This document shows positions 14,734 through 27,545 of a stretch of DNA of 64,000 bases, piece after piece (position 1 is the stretch's first letter; every line of letters begins with the position of its first letter). The notes beneath the pieces are model-generated. The model was not told the origin of the DNA and ran no database searches. It saw only the letters and a list, made by a program, of their open reading frames with translations. Made by a program: the position numbers and the translations under genes. Source of the stretch: Archilochus colubris (lineage: Eukaryota > Chordata > Aves > Apodiformes > Trochilidae). The DNA lies in assembly GCA_023079485.1 (NCBI GenBank), contig CM041115.1, forward strand, positions 25,231,505 to 25,295,504, read 5' to 3'.

Positions 14734-15143
14734 TCATAGAATCATAGAATTGGCTGGGTTGGAAGGGACCTCAGAGATCATCAAGTCCAACCCTTTTACC
14801 ACCGTTGCGGTTGCTAGACTATGGCACTGAGTGCCACATCCAGTCTCTTTTTAAATATCTCCAGGGACGGAGAATCCACTACTTCCCTGGGCAGCCCATT
14901 CCAATGCCGGATCACTCTCTCCGTAAAGAAATTCTTTCTAATATCTAACCTAAATTTCCCCTGGCACAACTTAAGACCATGCCCTCTTGTATTGTTGAAA
15001 GTCATCTGGCAAAAGAGACCAACGTCCACCCGGTTACAGCCTCCCTTCAGGTAGTTGTAGAGAGCAATGAGGTCTCCCCTGAGCCTCCTCTTCTCCAGGC
15101 TGAACAGCCCCAGCTCCCTCAGCCTCTCCTCATAGGGTCTGTC
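14734..15143 (-). mobile_element. CR1 LINE 3' fragment, young-looking
   Basis: A minus-strand CR1. Its 3' end is at the left, with ATCATAGAATCATAGAATTG followed by the GGGTTGGAAGGGACC block. It extends 5' through the 3' UTR and the end of ORF2 up to the block complementary to [14 protein letters not shown]-terminal ORF2 frame (14814-15029, minus) remains open, with [20 protein letters not shown]. Bases 14821-14940 differ at about one position from the corresponding part of the copy at 21105-21763, so the two belong to one recent subfamily. Confidence 0.93.
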
Positions 15144-15981
15144 ATATCAATGTCGTTAGCAGCGACACACCTTTTGGTTTCTAACTGAATGTTAGTCATG
15201 TAGGTTTATTTCTTCTGCTCCTTACTGGAGTTAACAGGTAAATGTTATTTTAAAAGGTGACCCTAAAATTTCATTATTATGTCAAAGCTGTTTAAATCAT
15301 GTTTATAAATGCTAGGATGTTATGAATTGAACAATTGCATGAATCATTCCATCACCGTATAATTAAGACTGGCTAAAATTATATTTTAATGGCCCTCTTC
15401 TCCCGTCAAGGCCGGTGGCAAGAGTCCCATTGACGTCAGAAAGTAAAGGATTAGGAGTTAATATGATCTGCTTTTTTTGTGAGTAACCTCAGTATAAAAT
15501 GCTCTTTTCTTTTAAAGATAGATGTTTAGCTGAATATTTAGTCTCTCCTTTAGAGCTAGCAGATGAAAAAAATGCTCCTGAGATAACATAAATATTTTTC
15601 TTAAAATGAAGCAGACGTTGTAATCAAATTTTCAACCCTGAAAACAGACTATTGTCCTATCAGTCTGCTTTTCTAACAAGGTCACTAAATGTTACTAAAA
15701 GACTAATTTTTTTAGTCTTTGTAGAATCATTTATTGGGAACAACATTAAGATTACCTGGTTTGCTCTGAGTTGCATTCACCTCTGGTTTTGTTCCAGTGG
15801 CACATGGCTGAGTGGAGCTAAATACCATTTTAAAGTAACAAGCTTGATTAAGCAATTTATGGGATCAGCTCAGCTCTTTAATTGTTTGTGCAAGTTTGGA
15901 ATCACAAAACTGGAAATCTCAGTAGAATGTCAAAGATACAGCCACAGCACGCTGACATTTGTTTCAGTGACATTATGAGCA
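15144..15981 (+). other. FBXL17 intron between CR1 copies
   Basis: No gene or repeat recognised. An open frame at 15652-15978 has no recognisable domain and is treated as chance. Confidence 0.5.
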
Positions 15982-17142
15982 ACTGATGTCATTTATCTGC
16001 ACTTGTGCAAGGCATTTGGCACATGCCCCACATGACATCCTTGTCTCTAAGATGGCGAGACATGGATTTGATGGATGGACCACTTGATGGATAAGGAGCT
16101 GGCTAGAAGGTTGCACTCAGACAGGTGTGATCAATGGCTCCATGTCCAGGTAAAGATCAGTGACAAGTGGGGTTCCTCAAGGGTCTGTGCTGGGTCAAGT
16201 GCTGCTTAACATCTTTGTCAGTGACATGGACAGTGGCACTGAGTGCACCCTCAGCAAGCTTGCCAATGACACCAAGCTGTGTGGTGTGGTGGATTCACCT
16301 GAGGAAAGGGATGCCATCCAGAGTTGATCATAACAGGCTTGGGAGACGGGCCAGTGAAAAGTGCATGAGGTTCAGCAAGTCCAAGTGCAAGGTCCTGCAT
16401 CTGGATCAGGCCAGTCCCAGACACAATTACAAGCTGGGTACAGAGTGGGTTGAGAATAGCACTGAGGAGAAGGACTTGGGGGTGCTGATTGATGAGAAGC
16501 TCAACATGAGCTGGCAGTGAGCTCATGCAGCTCAGAAGGCCAGCTGTATCCTAGGATGCATCAAGAGGAGCATGACCAGCAGATCAAGAGAGGTGATTCT
16601 GCCCCTCTACTCTGCTCCGAGACCCCACCTTGAATACTACATTGAGTTCTACTGTCCCCACCATCAGAAGGACATGGATCTGTTTGAATAAGTGGAGGGC
16701 CACTAAGATGATCCAGGAACTGGAGCACCTCTGCTATAAGGAGAGACTTAAGGAGCTGGGATTGTTCAGCCTGAAGAAGAGAAGACTCAGGGTGGACCTT
16801 ATTGCTGCCTTCCAATACTTGAAGGGAACCTACAGCAAGGCTGGAGAGAAAAGAGTGTCCAGCAGTAGGATGAGAGGAAATGGTTTCAAACTGAAGGAGA
16901 ATAGGTTTAGATTGGGTAGGTTTAGACTAAAGAAATTCTTTAGTATGAGTGTGGTGAAACTCTGGAACAGATTGGCCAGAGATGTTGGGGATGCCCCCTC
17001 CCTGGAGGTGTTCAAGGCAAGGTTGGATGAGGCCTTGAAAAATTCTCTCTTGATGAGAGCCATCCCTGCCCATGGCATGGAGGTTGGAGTGGGTGGTCTC
17101 TAAAGTCCCTTCCAACCTAAGGCATTCTATGATTCTATGATT
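15982..17142 (+). mobile_element. CR1 LINE fragment: end of RT domain to 3' terminus
   Basis: A plus-strand CR1 beginning inside the reverse transcriptase domain (TDVIYLHLCKAF, the usual YLDFSKAF block). It runs through the catalytic block, here LANDTKLCG where the family has FADDTKL, so the first catalytic aspartate is Asn. It continues through the ORF2 C-terminus to two ATTCTATG octamers at the end. A 157-codon frame (16630-17103) covers most of the C-terminal part, with KRRLRVDLIAAFQYLKG and KLWNRLARDVGDAPSLEVF. Frameshifts separate it from the RT part. Dead copy. Confidence 0.93.
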
Positions 17143-17532
17143 GAATATTGGGCCAAAGGTCTGTAGTAAACTATGGAACTCAAAAGAGTAATTGAAGAAA
17201 TGGGAAAGAAAAAATGTTGAATATTATGTGTAGGTAGTGGTTGTTATTGGGAGAATGTATGTTTCAAATTCTTGGCCTGACTCCTCTGGACTTTGAAGTT
17301 ATGCTTTATGTATCCTCGTGATTTCTTGAATTGATGAGTTGTAGAAATAAGAAGGATGAGGAAAAGCAGAAGAAACTGTAGAAATCAACAGTTCTTTTTT
17401 TACAGCTTTCTGCTAACAAAATGCCAAACAAAATCCCTGATGTTCCTAAGTACTTTTAAGATGGCTAAAACCATTTTTCCCGAGGTTCTCTATTTGTTGG
17501 GATGTTTGACTCCTTTCTATTTGGAAATTGTT

Positions 17533-17550
17533 TATATATATATATATATA
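17533..17550 (+). repeat. (TA)n microsatellite
   Basis: About nine uninterrupted TA units. Confidence 0.85.
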
Positions 17551-18563
17551 ATCTTATGAGTCTTCTAATCTAAACATTGCAAGTACAGTTTAAGCAAAGG
17601 GTCTTGTATGGACCTGTAAGTGTCTTAATTCACCAGAATAGTATTTTGCTGTAGTTCAAAATTTCATTGAATGGTTTTTGACGGTTTTTATATCTTTGAT
17701 ATATTTCTTAAAATGAAATAAGAAATAGTGGTAGGAAATTTTTCCTGTGAAGTGGAATATTAGCACATAAAGAACTTTCTCTCTTTGTGTTAATGTGATT
17801 AAATTTGACATCAGAATATGTCTAGAATAGAATAGAATACTCTTTCTTTCCTGATGATAACTATGAAAAGACTTGGCTATATGTATGGCTTTGTAGCTGT
17901 TTTATTGTAAAACATTCATTATATTCTCTTAATGAAATATAAACTTGCTCATGTAACATTTCAAAACAGAAAGTTCTTTGCAGCTGACTCTTCACTGATA
18001 CTGTAGTGTTAGTTTTAAACCTGTATTTTTAGGTTTTAACATTGTAAGCCAAGACAAAATGAATGCGTACCTGCAAGAAAGCCTATGGACACACACAACC
18101 TTTTTGTAAATGGAAACAGATATCTCTTACTCAGATAGTAAATGTACAGGTGTAAGAAGTGTAGCTTAGAGAGAAAAGTGGTCAAGACAACTGGAATAAG
18201 AATGATTTGTTCTTTTCATTATTCAGTGTACATCTTATGGCAAACTGAAAAAAACCCCAAAGCAAACCAACACAAAAAACCCACAAAATCCATGAATCAA
18301 AATAAATCTTTTTCAATTCGGAGTGAAGAAGAAATATGAAACAGCAGTTTATTGTAATTTTAATCTAATAGTATTGTATATTTTTATATTTTCCTGGATT
18401 TCATATACTAAATGTTTTTAAAACATTGCTGGAGGTATCCACACAACATCTTAAACCTAGGTAATTTGCTTCATCTGTCATCAACATGTTTTACATGTTA
18501 TACATTTAATAATGAGCAAAGTAAATAGGCCAATAATAAGCTAGTACAATACAGACAAAAGAG

Positions 18564-18834
18564 AACACTGATTTAAGATTATTGTGTTGCATGCAGAAAA
18601 AGGCTTTATTCATAGCATGTCAGGAATTGCTTTACAATTAACACTAATTACTGAGAAAAAATCAAAACAACAGCTTTAAGGACACTTTTCAGTGCAAATC
18701 AAAGCTGTGTCTCTACAGAATAGCAAAGCTATTTAATTGCACTGAAGTGCTAATTGGATTTCAAGGTGCTTTCATGTGTTTCCCCCAATTAGCCAGTCAT
18801 GCCTGACCAAATCTACCTAACAAGATATTAGGAG
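18564..18834. promoter_or_regulatory. Candidate conserved noncoding element / enhancer (speculative)
   Basis: About 270 bp with a texture unlike the surrounding intron: no low-complexity runs, and several homeodomain-type cores close together (ACTAATTACT near 18643, TTTAATTGCACT near 18732, GCTAATTGGATT near 18749, CCAATTAGCC near 18785) mixed with complex sequence. This resembles developmental enhancers found in large vertebrate introns. Only cross-species alignment could establish it. Confidence 0.25.
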
Positions 18835-21104
18835 TTTTAAAACCTTTGTCTGCACAGTTGCGACCAGCTGTACCTGTGTAAAAACAGTAGTGCCTTCTTT
18901 TTATGTAAATCAAGGTCTTTTAGGTCACATAACGAGGCTTGCGATGAACAGACAAGGAGCAAAGACACCTCAAACTGCGTGGTAAACAGTTATCTAGGTG
19001 TTTCGTCATCTAGGTAGCAGTGCAAGAATATAGACAAGCTGCAGCTAACCTCATTTTTTTTGTTACTTAGTTCACTGGTACAAAGTATTTAAAGAGAGGT
19101 TTTGATGCCTGAGGAAAAGTCTTGTATTCAAAGGCTTTATCTGTGTTTTGCCTTTCTATTAATTACAAAGAATTATTTCCTTTTAATATTTACATAAAAT
19201 TTATAGTCTTTTCCTAACTTTCAAAATAAATTAATTTTATTTTTCCTGTTTGTAAAAATTACGGCAATGATTTATTCACTAACCTTATAAATCACTTTTA
19301 ATTAACACCAATACACATCTATAAAAGCACAAAAATTCAGCACAGTGGCAATTATTGGTGAAATTCATACACTGTCAGAAAACCTATCATTTCTTAGTAG
19401 TTTAACTCTATACAATACTTACTGACCATAATTCCTCTAGACAAGGTGCAGATGCACTGTTTTTTTTAACAAGATTTTTTCTGTCTCCTCAAGGGTCTCG
19501 TGTCTTCCTTTCTCAGATGTTTAGACAGCTTGCTGTCATCCACTCACAACTGTAGTGAGACTTTGAGGAACTAGAGACTTTCCAGCCTGATGGAAGAGGC
19601 CTTAAGCAGAGTTGTCTAAATAAAGATGTAGTGGAGCCCTAAATCAGCATACCTTATCTTTCTGTGACTTACCAAGCTGAAAGAGTGACATCCTGCCTGT
19701 CTGAAGTACTGCATCTTAAATCTTAGTTTGCAAAGCCAAGCCATGATATGAACTCCCATCAGAAACTGCTCACAAAAGGCCTTCTGAGATCTTCCTAATA
19801 GAGGAAAAAGACCAGAGTCCATTCAGATCACTAAAACCTCACCCCTCCCTGTGGTGGTGAGATACATCACATGGCTACTGTGCAGTTCTGAGTATTCACA
19901 CTGTAGCACCCTGATTATGCTGCCACGGTGTCCTGGCTGGTGCTTTCTGCTTTCCTTTGTGCTGCAGATTTTGGATGTTCTTTGGAGGAGTTTTTCTGTC
20001 CAGCTAATCAGTTAATTGAGCAGACTTGGAGCCTGTATGTGTGTGTGTGCAGGGGAATAGTTGTGGGAGGGTGTAGTAAGATGATCACTAGTCAGGAGCT
20101 TTAAAGATAGAAGCAGGAACAGACTTGGGTACCAGTCAACTGGGTGCTACAACACTTGCATTTTGAGACCCTGTACTGAAGGAACCAAAGATTCATGGAA
20201 TCAGAAGATCGAATGGGAACCAGTATGGTTCTGTAGCCCTTGGATTAGAGGAAAATATTTGAGTTTAGTGACAAGTGGCTGACTTCCCTCATAAATTTGT
20301 GCAGTTTTTCCCTCTAACTAATGGATTTACTAGTGCTCCTGTTTACTTGGTAAACTATGGGGTTTATTATTACTCTGATGATTGCTCAGAATCAAAATAC
20401 TCCCTTAAGCAAACACCATTGACATGTCCTCATGCTTCATGCTTGACATTTTATTTTGATTAAGGTCTTCCACAGAAGGCTTCCATAATTTAAGAAGCAA
20501 CATGAGCAACAGTCCTGTTATGCTGATTTCTTTTTTTTTTTCTTTCAGAGCACTTCAAGACATTAAATTCCTGATTAGTCATTTAATACTTGCTTGACTT
20601 TAAGGGAACATATCCCTTGAAACCATTTACTTTAAGATTTTGAATTAAGTTTTAATTTGGGAAACATTTATTTGTTGTTAAAGACTGCTAACTTCACCTT
20701 GTAAGACCTAGTTTCATTATTTTGTGAAGGCAGAAAGACACCCAACAGGCAATATCACTGGAATTATCACTTGACAATTCAAGGACTTGCATACAAAATA
20801 CATACTTGCATGTGAAGTGTTCTTGAGTTGTAGTTCATTTTTATTGCTCTCAAAAAAAAGGCTACTGTGCTAATGAAATGTGAGAATTTCAGGGCCCAAA
20901 GTACATAATTTGCTTATCAGACTTGACCAATAGGCCAGTAAATCCTCTACCTGAGAATAACTAGGATCACACACTTTACAGGAAGATAAAAAGGAAATAA
21001 TGTGTATATAGAGGAACATTAATTTCAACCTCAACCTTCTAGCAACCAAATTATTACATATTCTAAGAAGTTTTGACGTGAACAATTAAATGCTCTACTT
21101 TAAA

Positions 21105-21763
21105 AGAATCATGGAATCATAGAATCATAGGATTGGCTGGGTTGGAAGGGACCTCAGAGATCATCAAGTCCAACCCTTGATCCACTACCGCTGCAGTTAC
21201 CAGACCATGGCACTGAGTGCCACATCCAGTCTCTTTTTAAATATCTCCAGGGACGGAGAATCCACTACTTCCCTGGGCAGCCCATTCCAATGCCGGATCA
21301 CTCTCTCCATAAAGAAATTCTTTCTAATGTCCAACCTAAACCTCCCCCAGCACAACTTGAGACCGTGCCCTCTTGTCTTGCTGAGAGTTGCCTGGGAAAA
21401 GAGACCAACCCCCACCCAGCTACACCCTCCTTTCAGGGAGTTGTAGAGAGTGAAGAGGTCTTCTCTGAGCCTCCTCTTCTCCAGGCTGAACAGCCCCAGC
21501 TCCCTCAGCCTCTCCTCATAGGATCTGTGCTTGAGTCCCTTCACCAGCCTGATTGCCCTCCTTTGGACCTGCTCCAGGACCTCGATATCCTTCCTGAACT
21601 GGAGGGCCCAGAACTGGACACAGTACTCAAGATGTGGCCTCACCAGGGCTGAGTACAGGTGCAGAATCACTTCCTTGGACCTGCTGGCGACGCTGTTCCT
21701 GATACAGGCCAGGATGCCATTGGCCTTCTTGGCCACCTGGGCACATTGCTGGCTCATGTGAGA
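21105..21763 (-). mobile_element. CR1 LINE 3' fragment with intact ORF2 C-terminus
   Basis: A minus-strand CR1 with its 3' end at the left: three octamers (AATCATGG, AATCATAG, AATCATAG), then the GGTTGGAAGGGACC block. The 5' truncation is near 21763. An uninterrupted 186-codon frame (21197-21757, minus) spans from the [20 protein letters not shown] block through [17 protein letters not shown] and [20 protein letters not shown] to [12 protein letters not shown] and the stop. This is the ORF2 segment downstream of the RT catalytic core. An open frame of this length and near-identity to the copy at 14734-15143 indicate relatively recent insertion. It is not autonomous because endonuclease and RT are absent. 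Confidence 0.95.
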
Positions 21764-24700
21764 GTAGAATTTAAGACCTTAAGGGAACTTATGACTACAT
21801 ATCTGAATATTATCTTCAGAAAAATAAGATCACTTTCAATGAAATTATATGTTAATATAACACAGATGATAGTCCATCACTGTAAGGCAAAATATTTGGT
21901 TTAAAATAATAAAGTACAGCTTTCCTATCGGAGCATTTTTATGGAGAAGGACTGCTAGTGACACTATCTAAAGTGCTGCAACATTTTACTAATTTAGAAA
22001 AGTCTGCCTCAGATCGATTGTGACCTTATCAATAGAATAGTCTCATTCATCTCCGAAGCAGGCTGCTGTCTCATTGCACACTAATAGCTTTCAGCTGCAG
22101 GTACTCCTTTTAGATGATACAATACTTAGTAAAGCTTTCAAAGGAGCTTTGGGGAAGGTGAATCACTCTTGGTAGCTTCCTTGAAGACAATGTGTTTGCC
22201 TATTAAATCCCTAAATTACAAATGTAACGTATTAAACCTTAGATTATATCTCAGTAAGGTGGGGGATTAAGGGATAATTAAGAAAAATGTGGTACATTTG
22301 AAGGAAATAAATTTTTATGTGATTACACTATCAATAATGTATGATTTATACTATCAATAGTATATCTATTTCTAATAGTTTTCCTAGTTGAAGATTAAAG
22401 TATAGTGTAGCCCATAACTATTGGCTGTTTGACATTCTTTTTAGATAGTTTTTAATTTCTTCCAGTTTGTGCAAAGCTTTGGGTTTAATTTCTCCGTGGA
22501 ATTAATGTATGTTCTAGCTTAGCTTTCAGAAAGATTTTTTTTTTCAAACTGTTTAACAGATTTAAAGGATTAAATTATGTTGGTTTGTCTATGTTAAGCA
22601 TTAATAAATTAATTTCATGGGTAGCCATCATGATTTTGAAATTACATGCAGTTTGAGGGTGGGGTCATACTGGTGGTCTCCTTGTACAACTGCATCAACA
22701 CATGACTAAATTACAAACTTTAAAAAAAATGTTTGCATATATTCAGACAAAATTTATTAAAGATTGGCAGTACTGTAGTTGATATTGTGCAGCCCTTCAC
22801 CGCTCTTCCCTCTTGCTACAATTTCTCTTGAAAAAAGAACATTTTATGGCACAGGTCTTTGGGAATTCTTACAGCTAATGGCAACTGGAAAGTGACCAAC
22901 AGAAAATGTTGGGAGATAAGAATCAGGAGATGGTCAAAGGAACACATGACAGTGTTAGCTAGAGGCAACAAAAAAAGGGGGGGGGATTGGGACACATGAG
23001 CTTATGCTCACTAGAGCTTATTCATTTAGAGTCAAGAGATTGTGTGTGATCGTAGACTCAAACAGGAGAAACAGGACATTGCATGCCTGTACAAGTCTCC
23101 CTGGTGGTATTTGAGTATTTTTAAACTTTATGCTTAAAAAAGGCATATTTAACTCTCAGATTCCAAGTACTTACTAATATAAAAATCACCAGTGAGGAAA
23201 ACTCTGAATTATTAAATGCCTCATTATTTTGTGTACACTGCACAATAGATTTTAGATATCTATTGTATGATTCTTTTTGTCCTGTCCCTTGAACACACTG
23301 GAGTTGCACTGGGGCTGTTGTCTGTATACATCTACTTCTTTTTATTGCAAAAGCTTGAAAATATGTAGTGGATGAATTGGAGACTATAGAAGAGAACTGA
23401 AATTCTGTGTGCCTCTGCCACAGTGTTCTTGTGTGATGCTGGTAAGGGGTTTATATAAAGTTTTACAGACCTCTCTGTGTTCCAGTATGTTTACCTACTA
23501 TATTTAGGACATGTAGGTGAAGTCAGGATGCTCACATGAGGTTTGATGGATATTTCTGTTGTCTAGCATTTCAACATTATTTGATGGTTTCAAGCCTCTG
23601 GCCATTTCTGGCTTTAATATGCATCTCAGCTCCATATGTGTAAAATTGTGATAATAATACAACTCTATCATAGTTCACATTATAGTTATGGACATCCTAT
23701 TAGTTCTTTATTTATCTAAAAAAAGAAAGATGCAGTAGGAATATCACCATATCCCTAGTTTGTAAGCATAAAGGCATACTGCATGCAAAAATAATGCTTA
23801 GTAGCATTTTAAAGTTAGTAAGAAATATTAAATAGATTCTTATGCAGTGGCAAGCAATCTATTCTGCACATTCAGTGTGTCAGGGTTTTGCTGGGATCTC
23901 ATGCTTAATTATCATTCATTCATCATAACATGCAGTCATGAAGGATTAAATCAATGTAAGCAGACAACCTCAGTACTTTTGCCTAACTTCTATGTGTTTG
24001 GATTTACGGTGTTCTTTACCATTCTGTGTTTGCTTGAATATTTGCCTCTGTCTTCCCCTCCTTCATATATATATATTTTTTTTAGGTAGGTTTTTGCCTA
24101 ATTTTAGCTAGATCTCAGATGTATGAAGTTCTTTTGGGCAAAAGAGAAAAATGCCAGTAGCGGTACTACTTAACAAAATTTCTTTGCCATATGACTATTT
24201 ATCCAGGCCAAAAAGCTACTATGGATGCTGTAATGTTGTTAGAGTGAATACTATATTAGAAGTCAGCGTAATTCATCCTTAGTGAAGGTTTTTTTCCAGT
24301 TGAGTTCTTTTATCCTTCTTGGCTTTTTCTTCCCACATTAATTCTCAGATACATACAAAATGAGAGGTTTTATTTTAATGCAATTAAAAACTCTGTTAGC
24401 AACAACACAAATCCTTTGGAAACCAGGCTTCGTTGATTCATAATACTTCATAATACGATGTAGGTACTTGTTTCTTTCTTTCCTTTTTTTTTTTTTTTTT
24501 TAATTAATAATGTAATTTTAAAATACTTATGGAGAAATTCAGAAAAGCCTTTTGTAATAACAGGTTGAGTGACAGCAGGAATTCATGGTTCAGTTTTGCA
24601 CATCGTGACCAAAGGCCAGAAGATAGAGTTATTATGCAGATCCCCTTAGGTATAGGACTCAGAAAGACTGGGTTTGAGTCCACTACCAAAATCTGGCTGA

Positions 24701-26117
24701 TCTTTCACCATATCCAACATAAGATTTTGTGCCTTGTTGCTTCTAAAACCAGTTATGATTACAAGGTTTCTGTTCTTCTTACAGTGTCGTCAGTAGATGG
24801 CTGTATTCTGGAGCCACGTACTAGTGTATGTGGCACAGTATAACACCAAAATAAAGAAACTTGCAGTCTTTGAAAGCATTAGTTTTTTTGTTTACTGGAA
24901 GAGTCTATTGAGTTTTTTACTATGTGTGTGAGGTATACCTTCACTACTTGGGGTAGTGAGTGCTACCATGATACTGTTATCACTACTCAATGCTTAGACT
25001 GCACAAGAGCAGTCATTAATTTGCAATGTTACTGCACTGTTTATTCCAGCACCATGAGTGACTGTAAAATCTCGAGCAGCAGACTGGGGAATTCACTTTG
25101 GGAAAGGCTTTTGTTTAAAAGAGAGCAAAATAGTCCCCAGCGTCCTTGCTCTTTAGTACTTGTATTCCATGCCTAGACCCAGAGACTAGTGGTAAAGAAA
25201 ATGAAAGTGAAAAATATAAAGAATCAATAGGCAATCCTGGCAAATAGGGAAGATGGCAGCCTCAGCAGTCCAGTGATGTGACACTGATGGTGATTTTTGA
25301 GAACCTGTGATACTTAGTGTGATTAAACCAGCAAAAATTGCTAGAGGCTGTAGTGTAAGAGATCATAAGGGAAGTCGGACATTTTATTTCTCTGTAACAT
25401 GCAGTTTCTGAAGGCTACTGTATATTTAAAGTTATTTGAGAATGTTTTTTCCAAAGTAGCTGTTCCTGAGCAATTGTGTGTATGGTAGAGTGTGCTATAC
25501 TAGATCCTTTATAGATTATGTGTAATCAGTAGCCTGCCCACTATCTTTTCTATGTCCACAGTGCATCTGAATCTCTAATAAAAGTTATACAGAGAGAGGA
25601 CATAATAAGATAGTGTATGAATTGCATTGATTCCAGCTATCTCTTCGCCAGTCTTTGTGTGAAGCTTGTGTGGATTCCCTAAATAAAATGTCAATCTGCT
25701 CTTGTGGCCAATAATCCTGAGTGGTGTAAGCAGAGAAGAGGAGAAGAGACAGTCCTCTTGCAGCCCAGTCCTAGGGAGTACAGTTTTTCAGGCCTACGTT
25801 CATAGCCTGGGCTTGACCCGGAAGCCAGGATGGATGTTTAAAGGATCTGTTCCTAGAAAAAGAAGGAAACGGTGTGTGTAGTCAGCAGTGAAGTCAAGAA
25901 ATATTTTTACTTTTTAAAAAATCATTGCTGAAAATAGCCAAGACTGTGGAAGTACTTCTTATGATAGCACAGTGCAGAGTTCATTATTTCTCAAGATCAG
26001 TTATTCTCATGGTATTCAATGCCCATAGGTATTTAAAATCTACAGTGAGAGTCACTGTAAAAATAGGTAGTCTTTGTATTATACAAATTTGAAAGTGTAC
26101 TATATGGACATTTCCTA
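21764..26117 (+). other. FBXL17 intron between CR1 copies
   Basis: AT-rich intron without recognised genes. Low-complexity items are a G9 run (22977-22985), a TA/T patch (about 24067-24085) and an 18-T run (24484-24501). A 104-codon frame at 24529-24843 shows no family resemblance. Confidence 0.5.
24484..24501 (+). repeat. Poly-T run
   Basis: Eighteen consecutive T. It could be the poly-A tail of an old minus-strand retrocopy, but no retrocopy body is recognisable to its right. Confidence 0.7.
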
Positions 26118-27545
26118 GAAGATAAGGCTGAGGTTCTCAATGATTTCTTTACCTCAGTCTTTACTGGCAAGGGCCCCAGCCACACTCCTGAAGTCTCAGA
26201 TGTCAATGGCAAGGGTTAGAAGGAAGAACTGCCAATTTTAAGTGAAGATCAGGTTTGTGACCATCTGAAGAACCTGAAAGTGTACAAGTCTGTGGGATGC
26301 AATGGGATACACCCACAGGTACTGAGGGAACTGGTGGATGTAGTTGCTAAATCACTGTCTATTACATTCCAAAAGTCATGGCAGTCTGGTCAAGGCCCCC
26401 CTGATGGGAAAAGGGAAACATAAATCCCCATGTTCAAAAAAGGGAAAGAAGGAAGATCCAGGGAAGTACAGGCCCACAGTCTCACCCCTGTGCCAGGTAA
26501 AATTATGGATCAGATCCTCCTGGAGGCACTGCTGGAGCAGAGGAATAATGAAGAGGTGATTGGGTATAATCAATACTGCTTCACCAAGAGCAAATCATGG
26601 CTGACAAACCTTGTGGCCTTCTGTGAGAAGGTCACAGCATCAATAGACAAGGGAAGAGCAACCAACATCATTTACTTGGAACCGAACAAAGCCTTTGACA
26701 CAGTCCCACACAACATCTTGCTCTCCAAGCACATAGTTTTGATGGATGGACCACTTGGTGGATTAAGAACTGGCTTGACAGCTGCACCTTAAGAGTGGCT
26801 GTCAATGGGTCCATGTCCAAGTGGAGACCAGTGACGAGTACCACAGGGATCAGTGTTGGGATTGGTCCTGTTTAACATCTTTGTTGGTGACATGGATGGT
26901 GTCATTGAGTGCACCCTCATCAAGTTTGCTGATGACACCAAGTGGTGCAGCTGACATGCTGGAGGGAAGGAATGCCATCCTGAGGGACCTTGACAGGCTG
27001 GAGAGGTGAGGCCATGCCAACCTCATCAAGTTCAGCAAGATCAAATGCAAGGTCGTGCGTCTGGGTCAGGGCAATCCCAAGCACTGATACAGGCTGAGCA
27101 GTGACTGGATTGAGAGCAGCCCTGAGGAAAAGGACTTGGGGGTGCTGGTGGATGAGAAATTCAGCATGAGCCATCAGTGTACACTTGCAGCCCAGAAAGC
27201 TAACTGAATCCTTGGCTGCATCAAGAGAAGCATGGCCAGCAGGTTGAGGGAGGTGATTCTCCTCTATTCTGCTTTTGTGAGACCCTCATCTGGATTGCTG
27301 CATCCGGTTCTGGAGCCACTATTACAGGAGGGACATGGAAGAATTTCTTCACCATGAGGGTGGTGAAATACTGGAACAGGTTGCCCAGAGAGGTGGTGGA
27401 AGACCCCTGTATGGAGGTTTTTAAGACCAGGCTGTACAGGGCTCTGAGCAACCTGAGGTAGTGGGAGGTGACCCTGCCATCGGACACTGGAACTGGATGA
27501 TCTTAAAGTTCTCTTCCAATCCTGAAAATTCTATGATTCTATATG
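26118..27545 (+). mobile_element. CR1 LINE with most of RT domain and an internal deletion
   Basis: A plus-strand CR1 beginning just before the RT domain (DKAEVLNDFFTSVFTG). It contains the fingers region (HPQVLRELVDVVAKSLS), a degraded YLDFSKAFDTV block (here YLEPNKAFDTVPHNIL) and an intact FADDTK catalytic motif (about 26930-26945), but with frameshifts and stops (for example in SKHIVLMDGP). Around 27325-27330 the sequence jumps from the block after RPHLDYC to the NFFTMRVVKYWNRL equivalent, missing roughly 200-300 bp of ORF2. It ends with an ATTCTATG-type terminus. Dead copy. Confidence 0.93.

Larger units (their letters stand above)
17143..21104 (+). other. FBXL17 intron between CR1 copies
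   Basis: Mostly unique AT-rich sequence. It contains a (TA)n run (about 17533-17550), a short (AATAG)n (about 17825-17839), a (GT)n run (about 20036-20049) and a possible conserved noncoding block at 18564-18834 listed separately. No exon with credible coding content was found. Confidence 0.5.

Noticed and set aside
15652..15978. A 108-codon plus-strand open frame
   Set aside because: No domain or splice context, and it ends just before a CR1 copy. Treated as chance.
16630..17103. A 157-codon open frame as a possible gene
   Set aside because: Its sequence is the CR1 ORF2 C-terminus, collinear with the surrounding CR1 copy.
21290..21652. A 120-codon plus-strand open frame
   Set aside because: It is antisense to the CR1 ORF2 remnant at the same place.
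21197..21757. A 186-codon minus-strand open frame as a possible host gene
   Set aside because: It is the CR1 ORF2 C-terminal segment and ends in the CR1 3' UTR and octamers. It is a transposon remnant.
24529..24843. A 104-codon plus-strand open frame outside CR1
   Set aside because: No recognisable domain, no splice or promoter context, and next to a poly-T run. A chance frame is more likely.
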